A stretch of DNA of 10,406 nt, taken from positions 1 through 10,406 of the forward strand of contig URTB01000032.1 in the NCBI GenBank assembly GCA_900550595.1. Direction: 5' to 3'. The stretch is from an uncultured Collinsella sp. (GTDB lineage Bacteria > Actinomycetota > Coriobacteriia > Coriobacteriales > Coriobacteriaceae). Shown one piece after another: positions 1-6,093 of this stretch (positions are counted from its first letter, which is position 1; each line of letters opens with the position of its first letter). The notes beneath the pieces are model-generated. The model had not been told where the DNA came from and did no database searches. It saw only the letters and a list, made by a program, of their open reading frames with translations. The position numbers and the translations under genes were made by a program.

Positions 1-1567
1 TGCGCTCGCGAATGGCATGGCGAAGCGCCGCGTCGGTCTTAAAGTCGAGCGCCGAGGCGGAGTCGTCCATGATCAGAACCTGCGGCGAGCCCACCAAGGC
101 GCGCGCGATAGTCAGACGCTGACGCTGGCCACCGCTGAAGTTCTTGCCGCCGGCCTCGACCGGGGCATCGAGCCCCTGCGGCTTGTTGCGCACGAACTCG
201 CTCGCCTGCGCCATGTCGAGTGCCGCCCAGAGTTCCTCGTCGGTTGCCGCCTCATCGCGCCAGGTCAGGTTGCTGCGGATGGTGCCGCTCACCAGCGACG
301 CGCGCTGTGGGACGGCCGCGACCACACGGCGCAGCTGATCGAGCGGCCAAGCGCGCACGTCGGCGCCCATCACGCTCACGCGGCCGGTGCTCGCATCGTA
401 CAGGCGCGGGATAAGCGAGACGAGCGTGGACTTGCCGCTGCCCGTGCCGCCGATAATGCCAAGTGTTTTGCCCAGCGGGAGTTCCAGCGTCACATCGTTG
501 ACAGCATTGGCCGCGCCGGCGCCAAACGAGAAGCCCGCATGACTCAAGCTCAGCGCAGGAACTGGAGCGACATTGCCCGGCTCGGGCAGTGCGACCGGCT
601 CGTTGTCCTCGTCGGTGATGCTCGGCACGCAATTGAGCACCTCATTGATGCGCGACGCGCTCGCACTCGCCTTGGTAAAGACCACGACCAGGTTGGCAAC
701 GTACACGATAGAGGTGAGCGTCTGCGTCATGTAGTTCACAAACGCCATGACCTGGCCCTGTGTGAGTTCGCCCACGTTGACCTGGATGCCGCCCACCCAC
801 AGGATGGCGCACACGCCCAGGTTCATCACCAAAAACGTTACGGGGTTGAGGACCGACGAGAGCTTGCCCACCGCGATGGCGGTATGGGCCTGGTCATCGG
901 CAGCTTGGGCAAAGCGCTCGCGCTCGTGGTCCTCGCGCACGAAGGCGCGAACCACGCGAGCGCCCGAAAGCCCCTCGCGGCAAATGAGCGCAATGCGATC
1001 GAGCTTCGCCTGCAGCTGTTTGTAGTACGGGATGCAGCGCGCCATGACAAACCAAAACACCAAGCCGATGGCGGGCGTGCAAATCAAAAAGATGATGCCG
1101 AGCTTAAGGTCGATGGCGAGGGCCGCGACCATGGAGCCCACCGCCAGGAAAGGCCAGCGGATGAGCATACGCACGCCCAGCGCCACGGCGAGCTGCACCT
1201 GGTTGACGTCGTTGGTAATGCGCGTGATGAGCGACGGCGTGCCAAAGCGGTCGAGCTCGGCGTAGCTCAGCTTGTTGATGTGCTTGTAGAGTGCGCCGCG
1301 AATGTCGGTGCCCATGCCCTGCGAGGTGAGCGCCGCCATCTTTTGGCAGACGAGCGTAAACGAGATGCCGATCACGGCCATAGCGGCAAGTACCATGCCG
1401 TAGCAGATAACGGCGTTCACGTCGTGCGCGCCGATACCTTTATCGATCATCTGGGCAATCACGAGCGGCGTCAGCAGGTCAAAGATCACTTCGATCAACT
1501 TACACGCAGGCCCGATCACCATATATCGGCGAAACTTGCCACCAAAACGCCTGAGCAGCTCAATCAT
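1..1567 (-). CDS. ABC exporter half-transporter, degenerate-site subunit (3' end outside window)
   Basis: This is a type IV ABC exporter half-transporter with its membrane domain fused to an ATPase domain. It starts MIELLRRFGGKF at the ATG 1567-1565, with GGGAG nine bases upstream, and is open for 522 codons to the window edge. Residues 1 to about 310 form the hydrophobic membrane domain; the loop around RVVRAFVRED is typical of the family. The ATPase domain shows Walker A GGTGSGKS (373-380), Q-loop Q421, signature FSGGQRQR (477-484), Walker B LIMDD (498-502) and D-loop SALD (505-508). The H-loop lies outside the window. The residue after the Walker B Asp is Asp502, where active ATPases have Glu. 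In heterodimeric exporters such as LmrCD, BmrCD and TM287/288 this marks the subunit whose own Walker B site is catalytically weak. Such subunits are usually the first gene of a pair, so the partner should follow directly, off the left edge. Drug or lipid-like export is likely; the substrate is unknown. Confidence 0.93.
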   Translation of the reverse strand, partial: MIELLRRFGGKFRRYMVIGPACKLIEVIFDLLTPLVIAQMIDKGIGAHDVNAVICYGMVLAAMAVIGISFTLVCQKMAALTSQGMGTDIRGALYKHINKLSYAELDRFGTPSLITRITNDVNQVQLAVALGVRMLIRWPFLAVGSMVAALAIDLKLGIIFLICTPAIGLVFWFVMARCIPYYKQLQAKLDRIALICREGLSGARVVRAFVREDHERERFAQAADDQAHTAIAVGKLSSVLNPVTFLVMNLGVCAILWVGGIQVNVGELTQGQVMAFVNYMTQTLTSIVYVANLVVVFTKASASASRINEVLNCVPSITDEDNEPVALPEPGNVAPVPALSLSHAGFSFGAGAANAVNDVTLELPLGKTLGIIGGTGSGKSTLVSLIPRLYDASTGRVSVMGADVRAWPLDQLRRVVAAVPQRASLVSGTIRSNLTWRDEAATDEELWAALDMAQASEFVRNKPQGLDAPVEAGGKNFSGGQRQRLTIARALVGSPQVLIMDDSASALDFKTDAALRHAIRER

Positions 1568-1611
1568 GTATAGGCGCTCCCTATCATCATCTCTCTTCAA
1601 TCTGATTCATG

Positions 1612-1640
1612 ATAGTACGGAGAGCACTGGAGATGCGTAA
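1612..1640 (-). promoter_or_regulatory. Weak candidate promoter for the left ABC gene
   Basis: A -10-like TACTAT lies at 1617-1612 on the minus strand, which would give a 5' leader of about 38 bases before the ATG at 1567. The -35 region about 17 bases upstream (TTACGC, 1640-1635) matches consensus poorly. The call rests on the -10 and its position only. The DNA from about 1641 to 1790 shows no further gene or obvious site. Confidence 0.25.
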
Positions 1641-1790
1641 GCAACTCGTTACAGATGTTAAGGCGAAGCAAGCACGAAGGCCACCAGTACCCAAGGCATG
1701 TATCCGCCGCTGTTTTGGCAAAGCCAGCGAGCAACACAAAGCAAGGGATTAAATTATCCGATAAATGCGCCTCTACGGGTGATTTTTGGA

Positions 1791-1897
1791 CGACGGGGCC
1801 CGACCGGTGACGAGGTATTTGGTAGTCGAGCGATCCCGCAGGCGCGGCCGAGGACCAGCGAGACACCAAATACCTCGTCGCCGGCCGGGCCATGTCG
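1791..1897. repeat. Long inverted repeat, 27-bp arms, downstream of the SRP RNA
   Basis: The left arm 1797-1823 and right arm 1865-1891 are inverted copies over 27 bases with two mismatches; the core GACGAGGTATTTGGT matches its partner perfectly. The pairing can extend outward (1791-1794 with 1894-1897) and inward (1825-1827 with 1862-1864). The 41-base loop contains a smaller hairpin-forming segment, so a branched structure is possible. Neither strand has a U-run after the stem, so an ordinary intrinsic terminator is unlikely. It sits just after the SRP RNA 3' end and before the ABC gene. A dispersed palindromic repeat or an RNA-processing structure are both possible. Confidence 0.75.
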
Positions 1898-1904
1898 CGG
1901 CACC

Positions 1905-2028
1905 AAAAAGCGCCTGCGCACTCGATGGATTCGGATGCCCGACAGAGGCTCCTTATGGCTGCTTCCTTCCGGACCTGACCAGATTCGGAACATGTCGTCA
2001 TCCGAACCCATCGAACGCGCTAGGCGCT
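1905..2028 (-). ncRNA. ffs: Signal recognition particle RNA, small bacterial (4.5S-like) type
   Basis: The minus strand carries the nearly invariant SRP RNA core: GGTCAGGTCCGGAAGGAAGC with the following AGCC (about 1989-1966). This is the Ffh-binding helix 8 region with its GGAA tetraloop. The flanks fold into one long hairpin: 5' GCGCCUAGCGC, then GUUCGAUGG and GUUCGGAUG, pair back with CAUCCGAAUCCAUCGAG and GCGCAGGCGC. The closing pairs are near 2027 and 1910, followed by five U residues (1909-1905), so the RNA's own stem probably acts as terminator. The size of about 118-124 nt fits the small Alu-less class. The RNA binds Ffh and targets membrane proteins to FtsY and SecYEG. It lies downstream of tadA on the same strand, as in many Firmicutes, but has its own promoter and is not followed by dnaX within the window. 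Confidence 0.95.
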
Positions 2029-2034
2029 CGGTAT

Positions 2035-2063
2035 ATCTTACCCGCTCCCGCCCGATGGGGCAA
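2035..2063 (-). promoter_or_regulatory. Promoter of the SRP RNA
   Basis: On the minus strand, -35 TTGCCC (2063-2058) and -10 TAAGAT (2040-2035) are separated by exactly 17 bases. The predicted start, about seven bases after the -10, falls at 2028-2027, where the SRP RNA's closing stem begins. That coincidence supports the call, although each hexamer matches consensus at only four of six positions. Confidence 0.6.
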
Positions 2064-2085
2064 GATAGCTAATTTGGGACAGGGT

Positions 2086-2167
2086 CAAAAGACCACTTTT
2101 GAGTTGCGGTGGAATAGTTCCTGTTTTACGACCCAAGGCCAAAAACAGGAACTATTCCACCGCAACT
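2086..2167. repeat. Perfect 26-bp inverted repeat after the tadA-glycerate kinase gene
   Basis: Arms 2102-2127 and 2142-2167 are perfect reverse complements over 26 bases (outer end AGTTGCGGTGG, inner end CCTGTTTT), with a 14-base loop. A second small palindrome, CAAAAG-ACCA-CTTTTG (2086-2101), adjoins the left side. The structure begins 23 bases downstream of the stop codon of the minus-strand fusion gene. A hairpin this strong could stop transcription or protect the mRNA 3' end, but no U-tract follows on either strand directly after the stem. The perfect arms suggest a recent or maintained palindromic repeat. Confidence 0.75.
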
Positions 2168-2190
2168 TATTGAGACTTGCCCGGAAAGAC

Positions 2191-3972
2191 TTAGATACGG
2201 GCGAGGTCGTAGGATCGGGCGGCGGCTTCACCGGCGCAGATGAGGTTGGTTGTGGACTCCTGGGGGTCGAGCGCTTGGTCAAGGGTCATGGGTCTGCGAC
2301 AGACCGGCAGAGCTAAGTCGATACCCTGTCCATACACCGCATCCAGGTTGTCGGCACGACCGCCCACGACGGCGACCACCGGCTTGCCATATCGCTTCGC
2401 ACGACGGGCCACGCCCACCGGTGCCTTACCGGCGGCGGATTGCTCGTCCATATTGCCCTCGCCCGTTATGACCAGGTCGACATCGCGCACGCACTCGTCA
2501 AACCCAATCAGATCGAGCACCGTCTCCACGCCCGAGCGTAGCTCCGCACCGAGCGCCAGCAGTGCGGCGCCCAGGCCGCCTGCGGCACCGGCACCGGGCA
2601 CACCGAGCACCGAGCCAAATGTCCGTGCGCCCTCGGGCGCACGCAGCAGCCCCTGGGCTCGCACCTCGAAAATCGCCGCATCAAGCAGGCGGCCGTAGCC
2701 GACCATCCAGCTGTCGTACCTGCGCAGCACCTCAGCATCACCCGTCGGCAGACCCTTCTGCCCACCGAACACCGCCAGTGCGCCTCGACGCCCCACGAGC
2801 GGATTCTCGACATCGGAAAGCACCACAAGACGCGCGCCATTCAGTACCCGAAGCGGTGGTGTCAAATCGATACTCGCCACATGTTCAAGGCCCGCGAGAC
2901 CGGGGGCGATATTGCAGCCACACTCATCAACAAGGTGGGCACCCAGCGCCTGCAGCATGCCGGCGCCACCGTCGTTGGTGGCACTGCCGCCCAGACCAAT
3001 ATAGATAGTCTTTGCCCCCGCGCGGACCGCGCGAAGTATGAGCTCGCCCACGCCATAGGTCGAAGCCGCAAGCGCCGCCGATTCCGTGCAGGGTGAATAC
3101 CCAATACCCGCCGCCTCGGCCATCTCAATTACAGCCGAGTCGTGCTCGTCGTCCACCAGCATCCGGGCAGACACGCGATAGTCCAAGGGGCCTGCAACCT
3201 CACAGGTCGAGAGCACGCCGGCGCGCGCGGCGATGGCATCGAGCGTTCCCTCGCCACCATCTGCCAGCGGCAAAGCGTTCAACTCGGCATCGGGCCACAC
3301 ACGGCGCATGCCTTCGGCAACGGCCTCCTCCGCCTGTGCACTCGAAACGCTGCCTTTAAAGGAGTCGATCGCCAGCAGCACACGGCGGGGCCGGTGGCAC
3401 GCGGGACCAAAGACAACCGCCTCAACGGCGATATCTTCGGCACACGCGAGCGCCTCGGCATGAGCGGCATGCGCCTCAAGATCGGCCCCGCAACCGCAGC
3501 CAGCACCATCGGCGCCACGCAGCCCACTAAAATAGTCGCTCAGCATCTCGCGGCACTCGCCTGCCAGCACGCCGGCGGTCACATTAAATCGATGGTTCAG
3601 GCGCGAATCGACATTGAGGTCGTACAGCGAACCCAGCGCGCCCGCCTTGGCATCAGTCGCGCCATACACGCAGCGCCCCACGCGCGCGTTGACCATAAGC
3701 CCCGCACACATGCAGCAAGGCTCGAGCGTTACATAGACCGTGCAATCGGAAAGGCGCCAACGACCGAGCAACCGAGCGGCAGCGCACAGGGCCGAAAACT
3801 CGGCATGCGCCGCAGGGTCCTGGTCGAGTTCTCGGCGATTATGCGCCCTCGCGACAATCTCGCCCGCGCGCACTACCACGGCGCCAATCGGTACCTCGCC
3901 CACCGCAGCGGCGGCGCGCGCCTCGGCCAGCGCCTCGCGCATGAACTTCTCGTCGATTTCGGTGCTCGTCAT
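2191..3972 (-). CDS. Fusion: tRNA adenosine(34) deaminase TadA domain plus glycerate kinase domain
   Basis: This is one uninterrupted 593-residue frame with two unrelated enzymes. Residues 1 to about 150 are TadA-like: HAE (56-58, zinc ligand His56 and proton-shuttling Glu58) and PCCMC (85-89, zinc ligands Cys86 and Cys89). TadA converts wobble A34 of tRNA-Arg(ACG) to inosine. Residues about 152-195 are a Cys-, His- and Ala-rich linker. Residues about 196-593 are a GarK/GlxK-type glycerate kinase that phosphorylates D-glycerate: DSFKGS (203-208), ADGGEG (237-242), GLGGSATNDGG (327-337), GGQKG (403-407), GAAGGLGAALLALGA (462-476) and ITGEGNMDEQS (502-512). Both halves look complete and keep their key residues. 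The start MTSTEIDEKF at 3972 has AGGGAAGG just upstream; an in-frame ATG at 4023 would abut tRNA-Ser and adds unconserved residues. The protein could be cut into two or work as one chain; the sequence cannot tell. Confidence 0.93.
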   Translation of the reverse strand: MTSTEIDEKFMREALAEARAAAAVGEVPIGAVVVRAGEIVARAHNRRELDQDPAAHAEFSALCAAARLLGRWRLSDCTVYVTLEPCCMCAGLMVNARVGRCVYGATDAKAGALGSLYDLNVDSRLNHRFNVTAGVLAGECREMLSDYFSGLRGADGAGCGCGADLEAHAAHAEALACAEDIAVEAVVFGPACHRPRRVLLAIDSFKGSVSSAQAEEAVAEGMRRVWPDAELNALPLADGGEGTLDAIAARAGVLSTCEVAGPLDYRVSARMLVDDEHDSAVIEMAEAAGIGYSPCTESAALAASTYGVGELILRAVRAGAKTIYIGLGGSATNDGGAGMLQALGAHLVDECGCNIAPGLAGLEHVASIDLTPPLRVLNGARLVVLSDVENPLVGRRGALAVFGGQKGLPTGDAEVLRRYDSWMVGYGRLLDAAIFEVRAQGLLRAPEGARTFGSVLGVPGAGAAGGLGAALLALGAELRSGVETVLDLIGFDECVRDVDLVITGEGNMDEQSAAGKAPVGVARRAKRYGKPVVAVVGGRADNLDAVYGQGIDLALPVCRRPMTLDQALDPQESTTNLICAGEAAARSYDLARI

Positions 3973-4004
3973 CGTTCGCCTTCCCTGTTGCAAATTCAAA
4001 ACGA

Positions 4005-4013
4005 TGCTATCAT
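4005..4013 (+). promoter_or_regulatory. Extended -10 promoter candidate for tRNA-Ser
   Basis: TGCTATCAT (4005-4013) reads as an extended -10 (TGN plus TATCAT) ending 10 bases before the tRNA 5' end. No good -35 is seen at normal spacing; TTGCAA at 3988-3993 is only 14 bases away. The same 51-bp spacer (3973-4023) must also carry or adjoin the promoter of the divergent fusion gene, which may overlap the tRNA's 5' end. Confidence 0.35.
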
Positions 4014-4023
4014 TACGACTCAC

Positions 4024-4113
4024 GGAGAGATGGCAGAGCGGTTGAATGCGGCGGTCTTGAAAACCGTTGAGCGCGAGAGCGTTCCGGGGGTTCGAATCCC
4101 CCTCTCTCCGCCA
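4024..4113 (+). tRNA. tRNA-Ser (anticodon TGA)
   Basis: The acceptor strands GGAGAGA (4024-4030) and TCTCTCC (4103-4109) pair perfectly, followed by discriminator G4110 and an encoded CCA (4111-4113). The anticodon arm is GCGGT-CTTGAAA-ACCGT, giving anticodon TGA, which reads serine UCN codons, chiefly UCA. A long variable arm of class II type precedes the T arm GGGGG-TTCGAAT-CCCCC (4086-4102). It is divergent from the tadA fusion gene and converges with the TetR gene, whose stop lies only three bases beyond the CCA. No terminator is visible after it, so its transcript probably runs antisense into the TetR gene before trimming. Confidence 0.97.
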
Positions 4114-4116
4114 CTT

Positions 4117-4701
4117 CTAGTGATTCACCGGCGTCATGGTGCGCTCAAACAGTGCATCAACCACGTCGGCCATCTCGGGTCGACGCTCAAGATCGTGACC
4201 CGACTCCCACCAATTTGTGAACAGTCGAATAATGCCACCGGCGATAAACTCCGATGTCGTCTCGAGCGAAACGGGCGCCAGAGCATCTTCGGCAAGCGAG
4301 CTCATCACACGCTCGCGGACGGAACGCGCGATGCGGTCGCAAATCATGCCGGTCAGCATGCCCGACATGCTGCTCGCCAAAATATTATCCATGAGCTGCT
4401 CATGCGCCAGAATCATATTCATGGCATCGTCAAAGACCTCATGGCGAAGCGCCTGCACGTCCCCAAGCGACTCCGCGTCCGCCGCATCGGTCCGGTTTTG
4501 CGGCAAGCCCGTCATAAGCTCATCGATATAGAAGGCAAAGTAATCGTTTTTATCGCGAAAGTGCTTATAGAACGTCGTGCGACGAATCAGGGCCCGGTCG
4601 CAAAGCATGGCAACCGTCAAATCCTCAAACCGATGCTCTTCCAAAAGCTCGGTAAAGGCATCAAACAGGGCACGATAGGTTTTCTTGATGCGAAGGTCCA
4701 T
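4117..4701 (-). CDS. TetR/AcrR-family transcriptional regulator
   Basis: This 194-residue protein has the TetR architecture: an N-terminal DNA-binding domain (MDLRIKKTYRAL, then the helix-turn-helix at about 28-48 with RTTFYKHFRDK) and a helical C-terminal domain for ligand binding and dimerisation. TetR proteins are usually dimeric repressors released by a small ligand; this ligand is unknown. The start at 4701 (MDLR) is chosen because it gives the typical N-terminus of the family. An in-frame ATG at 4713 (MAIWMDLR) sits immediately after GAGG with no spacing and is less likely. The gene is divergent from lemA (211-bp spacer) and convergent with tRNA-Ser. Self-repression from that spacer is plausible, and lemA is a possible second target. 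No efflux pump or enzyme lies directly beside it. Confidence 0.88.
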   Translation of the reverse strand: MDLRIKKTYRALFDAFTELLEEHRFEDLTVAMLCDRALIRRTTFYKHFRDKNDYFAFYIDELMTGLPQNRTDAADAESLGDVQALRHEVFDDAMNMILAHEQLMDNILASSMSGMLTGMICDRIARSVRERVMSSLAEDALAPVSLETTSEFIAGGIIRLFTNWWESGHDLERRPEMADVVDALFERTMTPVNH

Positions 4702-4718
4702 CCATATCGCCATCCTCA

Positions 4719-4761
4719 AGGTGTAGACAGCATTCCTTAATTTGTCGCATATCTTACACCT
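4719..4761. promoter_or_regulatory. Possible TetR operator: AGGTGTA / TACACCT inverted repeat
   Basis: The 7-base arms AGGTGTA (4719-4725) and TACACCT (4755-4761) are exact inverted copies, 29 bases apart, and lie just upstream of the TetR start between the divergent TetR and lemA genes. TetR proteins commonly bind palindromes in such spacers. The separation is longer than in most single TetR operators, so these could be two half-sites bound by separate dimers, or chance. Confidence 0.25.
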
Positions 4762-4845
4762 GTACCACCCGTTCGTTATTGGCGCCCCCTCCCTGGTTGA
4801 AACACAACGCTTACCGGAAAGTTCGGCACCGCCAAAGGTTGCGGG

Positions 4846-4851
4846 TATACT
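4846..4851 (+). promoter_or_regulatory. Candidate -10 element for lemA
   Basis: TATACT (4846-4851) is a strong -10 match 61 bases before the lemA start. The -35 position about 17 bases upstream (TCGGCA, or TTCGGC with 18) is poor. Activation, an upstream element or a different start remains possible. Confidence 0.35.
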
Positions 4852-4912
4852 AGACGTGTTATACCAACAACGGCCGGCGCAAGACGCCGCTGCCATTCGA
4901 AACGGAGACATC

Positions 4913-5464
4913 ATGCTTCCCGTCATCATCGGTATCGTTGTTGTCATTGTGATTGCCTGCGCCATCGCCGGCATCTACAACAACATGGTCACCAAGCGCA
5001 ATCGCATCGATAACGCCTGGCAGAACATCGACACGCAGCTGCAGCGCCGCAACGACCTGATCCCTAACCTGGTCGAGACCGTCAAGGGCTACGCCAAGCA
5101 CGAGCAAGACACGCTCGCCGCCGTGGTCAACGCGCGCAACGCCGCCGTGAGCGCCACCACCCCCGAGGCCAAGATGGAAGCCGACAACGTGCTGACCGGT
5201 GCGCTGCGCCAGCTCTTTGCCGTGGCCGAGGCCTACCCCGACCTTAAGGCGAACACCAACTTTACGCAGCTCCAGGCATCGCTCGAGGATACCGAGAACA
5301 AGATTAGCTACGCGCGCCAGAGCTACAACGACTGCGTGCTCAGCTACAACAACGCCATCCAGACGTTCCCGGCCGTTATCTTTGCCGGCATCTTCCAGTT
5401 TAAGGAGCGCCAGGGCTTCGAGGCCGCCGAGGCCGCCCGCCAGGCACCGACCGTCAAGTTCTAA
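4913..5464 (+). CDS. lemA: LemA family membrane-anchored protein
   Basis: This 183-residue LemA protein has one N-terminal membrane helix (residues 2-21, MLPVIIGIVVVIVIACAIAG) followed by a helical-bundle domain. Family signatures are YNNMVTKRNRIDNAWQNID (22-40), RRNDLIPNLVETVKGYAKHE (45-64) and, near the end, SLEDTENKISYARQSYND (123-140) with NNAIQTFP (146-153). The start at 4913 has GGAG five bases upstream and places the helix at the N-terminus; longer in-frame extensions into the spacer lack a ribosome site. LemA proteins are widespread with no settled biochemical role; they are often encoded beside a TPM-domain or HtpX-like membrane protein, but no such partner follows here. The gene stands alone, divergent from TetR and closed by a strong terminator. 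Confidence 0.93.
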   Translation: MLPVIIGIVVVIVIACAIAGIYNNMVTKRNRIDNAWQNIDTQLQRRNDLIPNLVETVKGYAKHEQDTLAAVVNARNAAVSATTPEAKMEADNVLTGALRQLFAVAEAYPDLKANTNFTQLQASLEDTENKISYARQSYNDCVLSYNNAIQTFPAVIFAGIFQFKERQGFEAAEAARQAPTVKF

Positions 5465-5501
5465 CCGGTTGGCAACGTATCCCAATTCGGCTATATGCAT
5501 A

Positions 5502-5545
5502 AACCGCCCCGTCGAATGCATACTTCGACGGGGCGGTTGCTTTTT
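5502..5545 (+). terminator. Intrinsic terminator of lemA
   Basis: A perfect 15-bp stem (5502-5516 with 5524-5538; AACCGCCCCGTCGAA) with a 7-base loop TGCATAC is followed by GC and five T residues (5541-5545). It starts 37 bases after the lemA stop. Confidence 0.92.
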
Positions 5546-5567
5546 GCCCGAAGGTACCCCCAGGGAC

Positions 5568-5775
5568 GGCGTGCAAATTTTGGAGTTTTCAGCAACCCGG
5601 AACCCACAGGGCAGGAACGGACCCACAGAACCGCGTTGAAAACCATGATTCTGAGCCCTCAGCGCCTCAGAGATCGCTCATTTTTTTACAGGATGCGGCT
5701 CATGGCGCCTGACTTTCGTCCAAAAACCAGTATGCAGGCACCCTCGACTGCTGAAAACTCCCAAAAATGCACGCC
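5568..5775. repeat. 208-bp non-coding element with 27-nt terminal inverted repeats (MITE-like)
   Basis: The left end 5568-5594 and right end 5749-5775 are inverted copies over 27 bases: GGCGTGCA and AGTTTTCAGCA are identical, with three mismatches in the A/T-rich middle (AATTTTGG versus TTTTTGGG). They enclose about 154 bases without a credible gene. The interior includes a weak stem TGAGC (5652-5656) / GCTCA (5676-5680) followed by seven T residues, which could act as a plus-strand terminator. No clear target-site duplication is seen. The form fits a miniature inverted-repeat element, but copy number cannot be judged from this window. Confidence 0.55.
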
Positions 5776-5856
5776 CCGCCCCACCCCAGGCGAGCGGCAA
5801 CCGAAAAAACGTGCACGTCCCCTCTTCGGCTGCAACTACGGCAAAGCCCTAACAGC

Positions 5857-5885
5857 CAATAAAAGGCGCGGTCAAAAGGCCGCGC
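5857..5885 (-). terminator. Minus-strand intrinsic terminator
   Basis: On the minus strand a GCGCGG / CCGCGC stem (5885-5880 with 5871-5866; 8-base loop) is followed by CTTTTATT. It could end transcripts from ilvE that read through the large hairpin at 5936-6066. The 6-bp stem is short but GC-pure. Confidence 0.5.
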
Positions 5886-5935
5886 ACCATCTTCCCTACA
5901 GCCCAGTAACCTCCTGGCAAGGAATGCAGAGCACT

Positions 5936-6066
5936 CGACCGAGGCGGACCGGCCTATCTCCCGGCGCATTCCACAGGACGAAAGAACCTCCGCCGCACGT
6001 AGTGCGCAGCGGAGGTTCTTTCATGTCCGAGGACGCGCCGGGAGATAGGCCGGTCCGCCTCGGTCG
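5936..6066. repeat. 131-nt nested hairpin: 32-bp perfect outer stem around an inner 14-bp stem
   Basis: The outer arms 5936-5967 and 6035-6066 are perfect reverse complements over 32 bases (outer end CGACCGAGGCGGACC, inner end TCTCCCGGCGC). Between them an inner stem 5980-5993 / 6009-6022 (GAAAGAACCTCCGC) pairs perfectly, capped by CGCAC-GTA-GTGCG (5994-6006). GGAC (5976-5979) and GTCC (6025-6028) bridge the two stems. The inner hairpin, with TTCTTTC on its 3' side on either strand, may be a bidirectional terminator for ilvE, whose stop is 27 bases away. The outer stem has no U-tract and is not explained by termination. Confidence 0.85.
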
Positions 6067-6093
6067 GGGCTTGATGGGAATTACGAAGCCAGG

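Noticed and set aside
17..1573. A 518-codon plus-strand open frame
   Set aside because: It is exactly antisense to the ABC gene, has a His/Arg/Ala-rich composition with no recognisable domain, and results from the absence of stop complements in GC-rich codons.
1786..2316. A 176-codon plus-strand frame and overlapping frames on both strands in the SRP RNA region
   Set aside because: They cover the SRP RNA and both inverted repeats, so the openness reflects structured GC-rich RNA, not coding.
3973..4023. Longer N-terminus for the tadA fusion starting at 4023
   Set aside because: The extra 17 residues abut the tRNA, lack a ribosome site and cross the promoter region, whereas the ATG at 3972 has a good SD and matches the family start.
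3142..4740. A 532-codon plus-strand open frame
   Set aside because: It runs antisense through the fusion gene, straight through tRNA-Ser and then antisense to TetR; no domain is recognisable.
4859..5626. A 255-codon minus-strand open frame
   Set aside because: It is antisense to lemA and crosses the lemA terminator; Gly/Val/Leu-rich without a domain.
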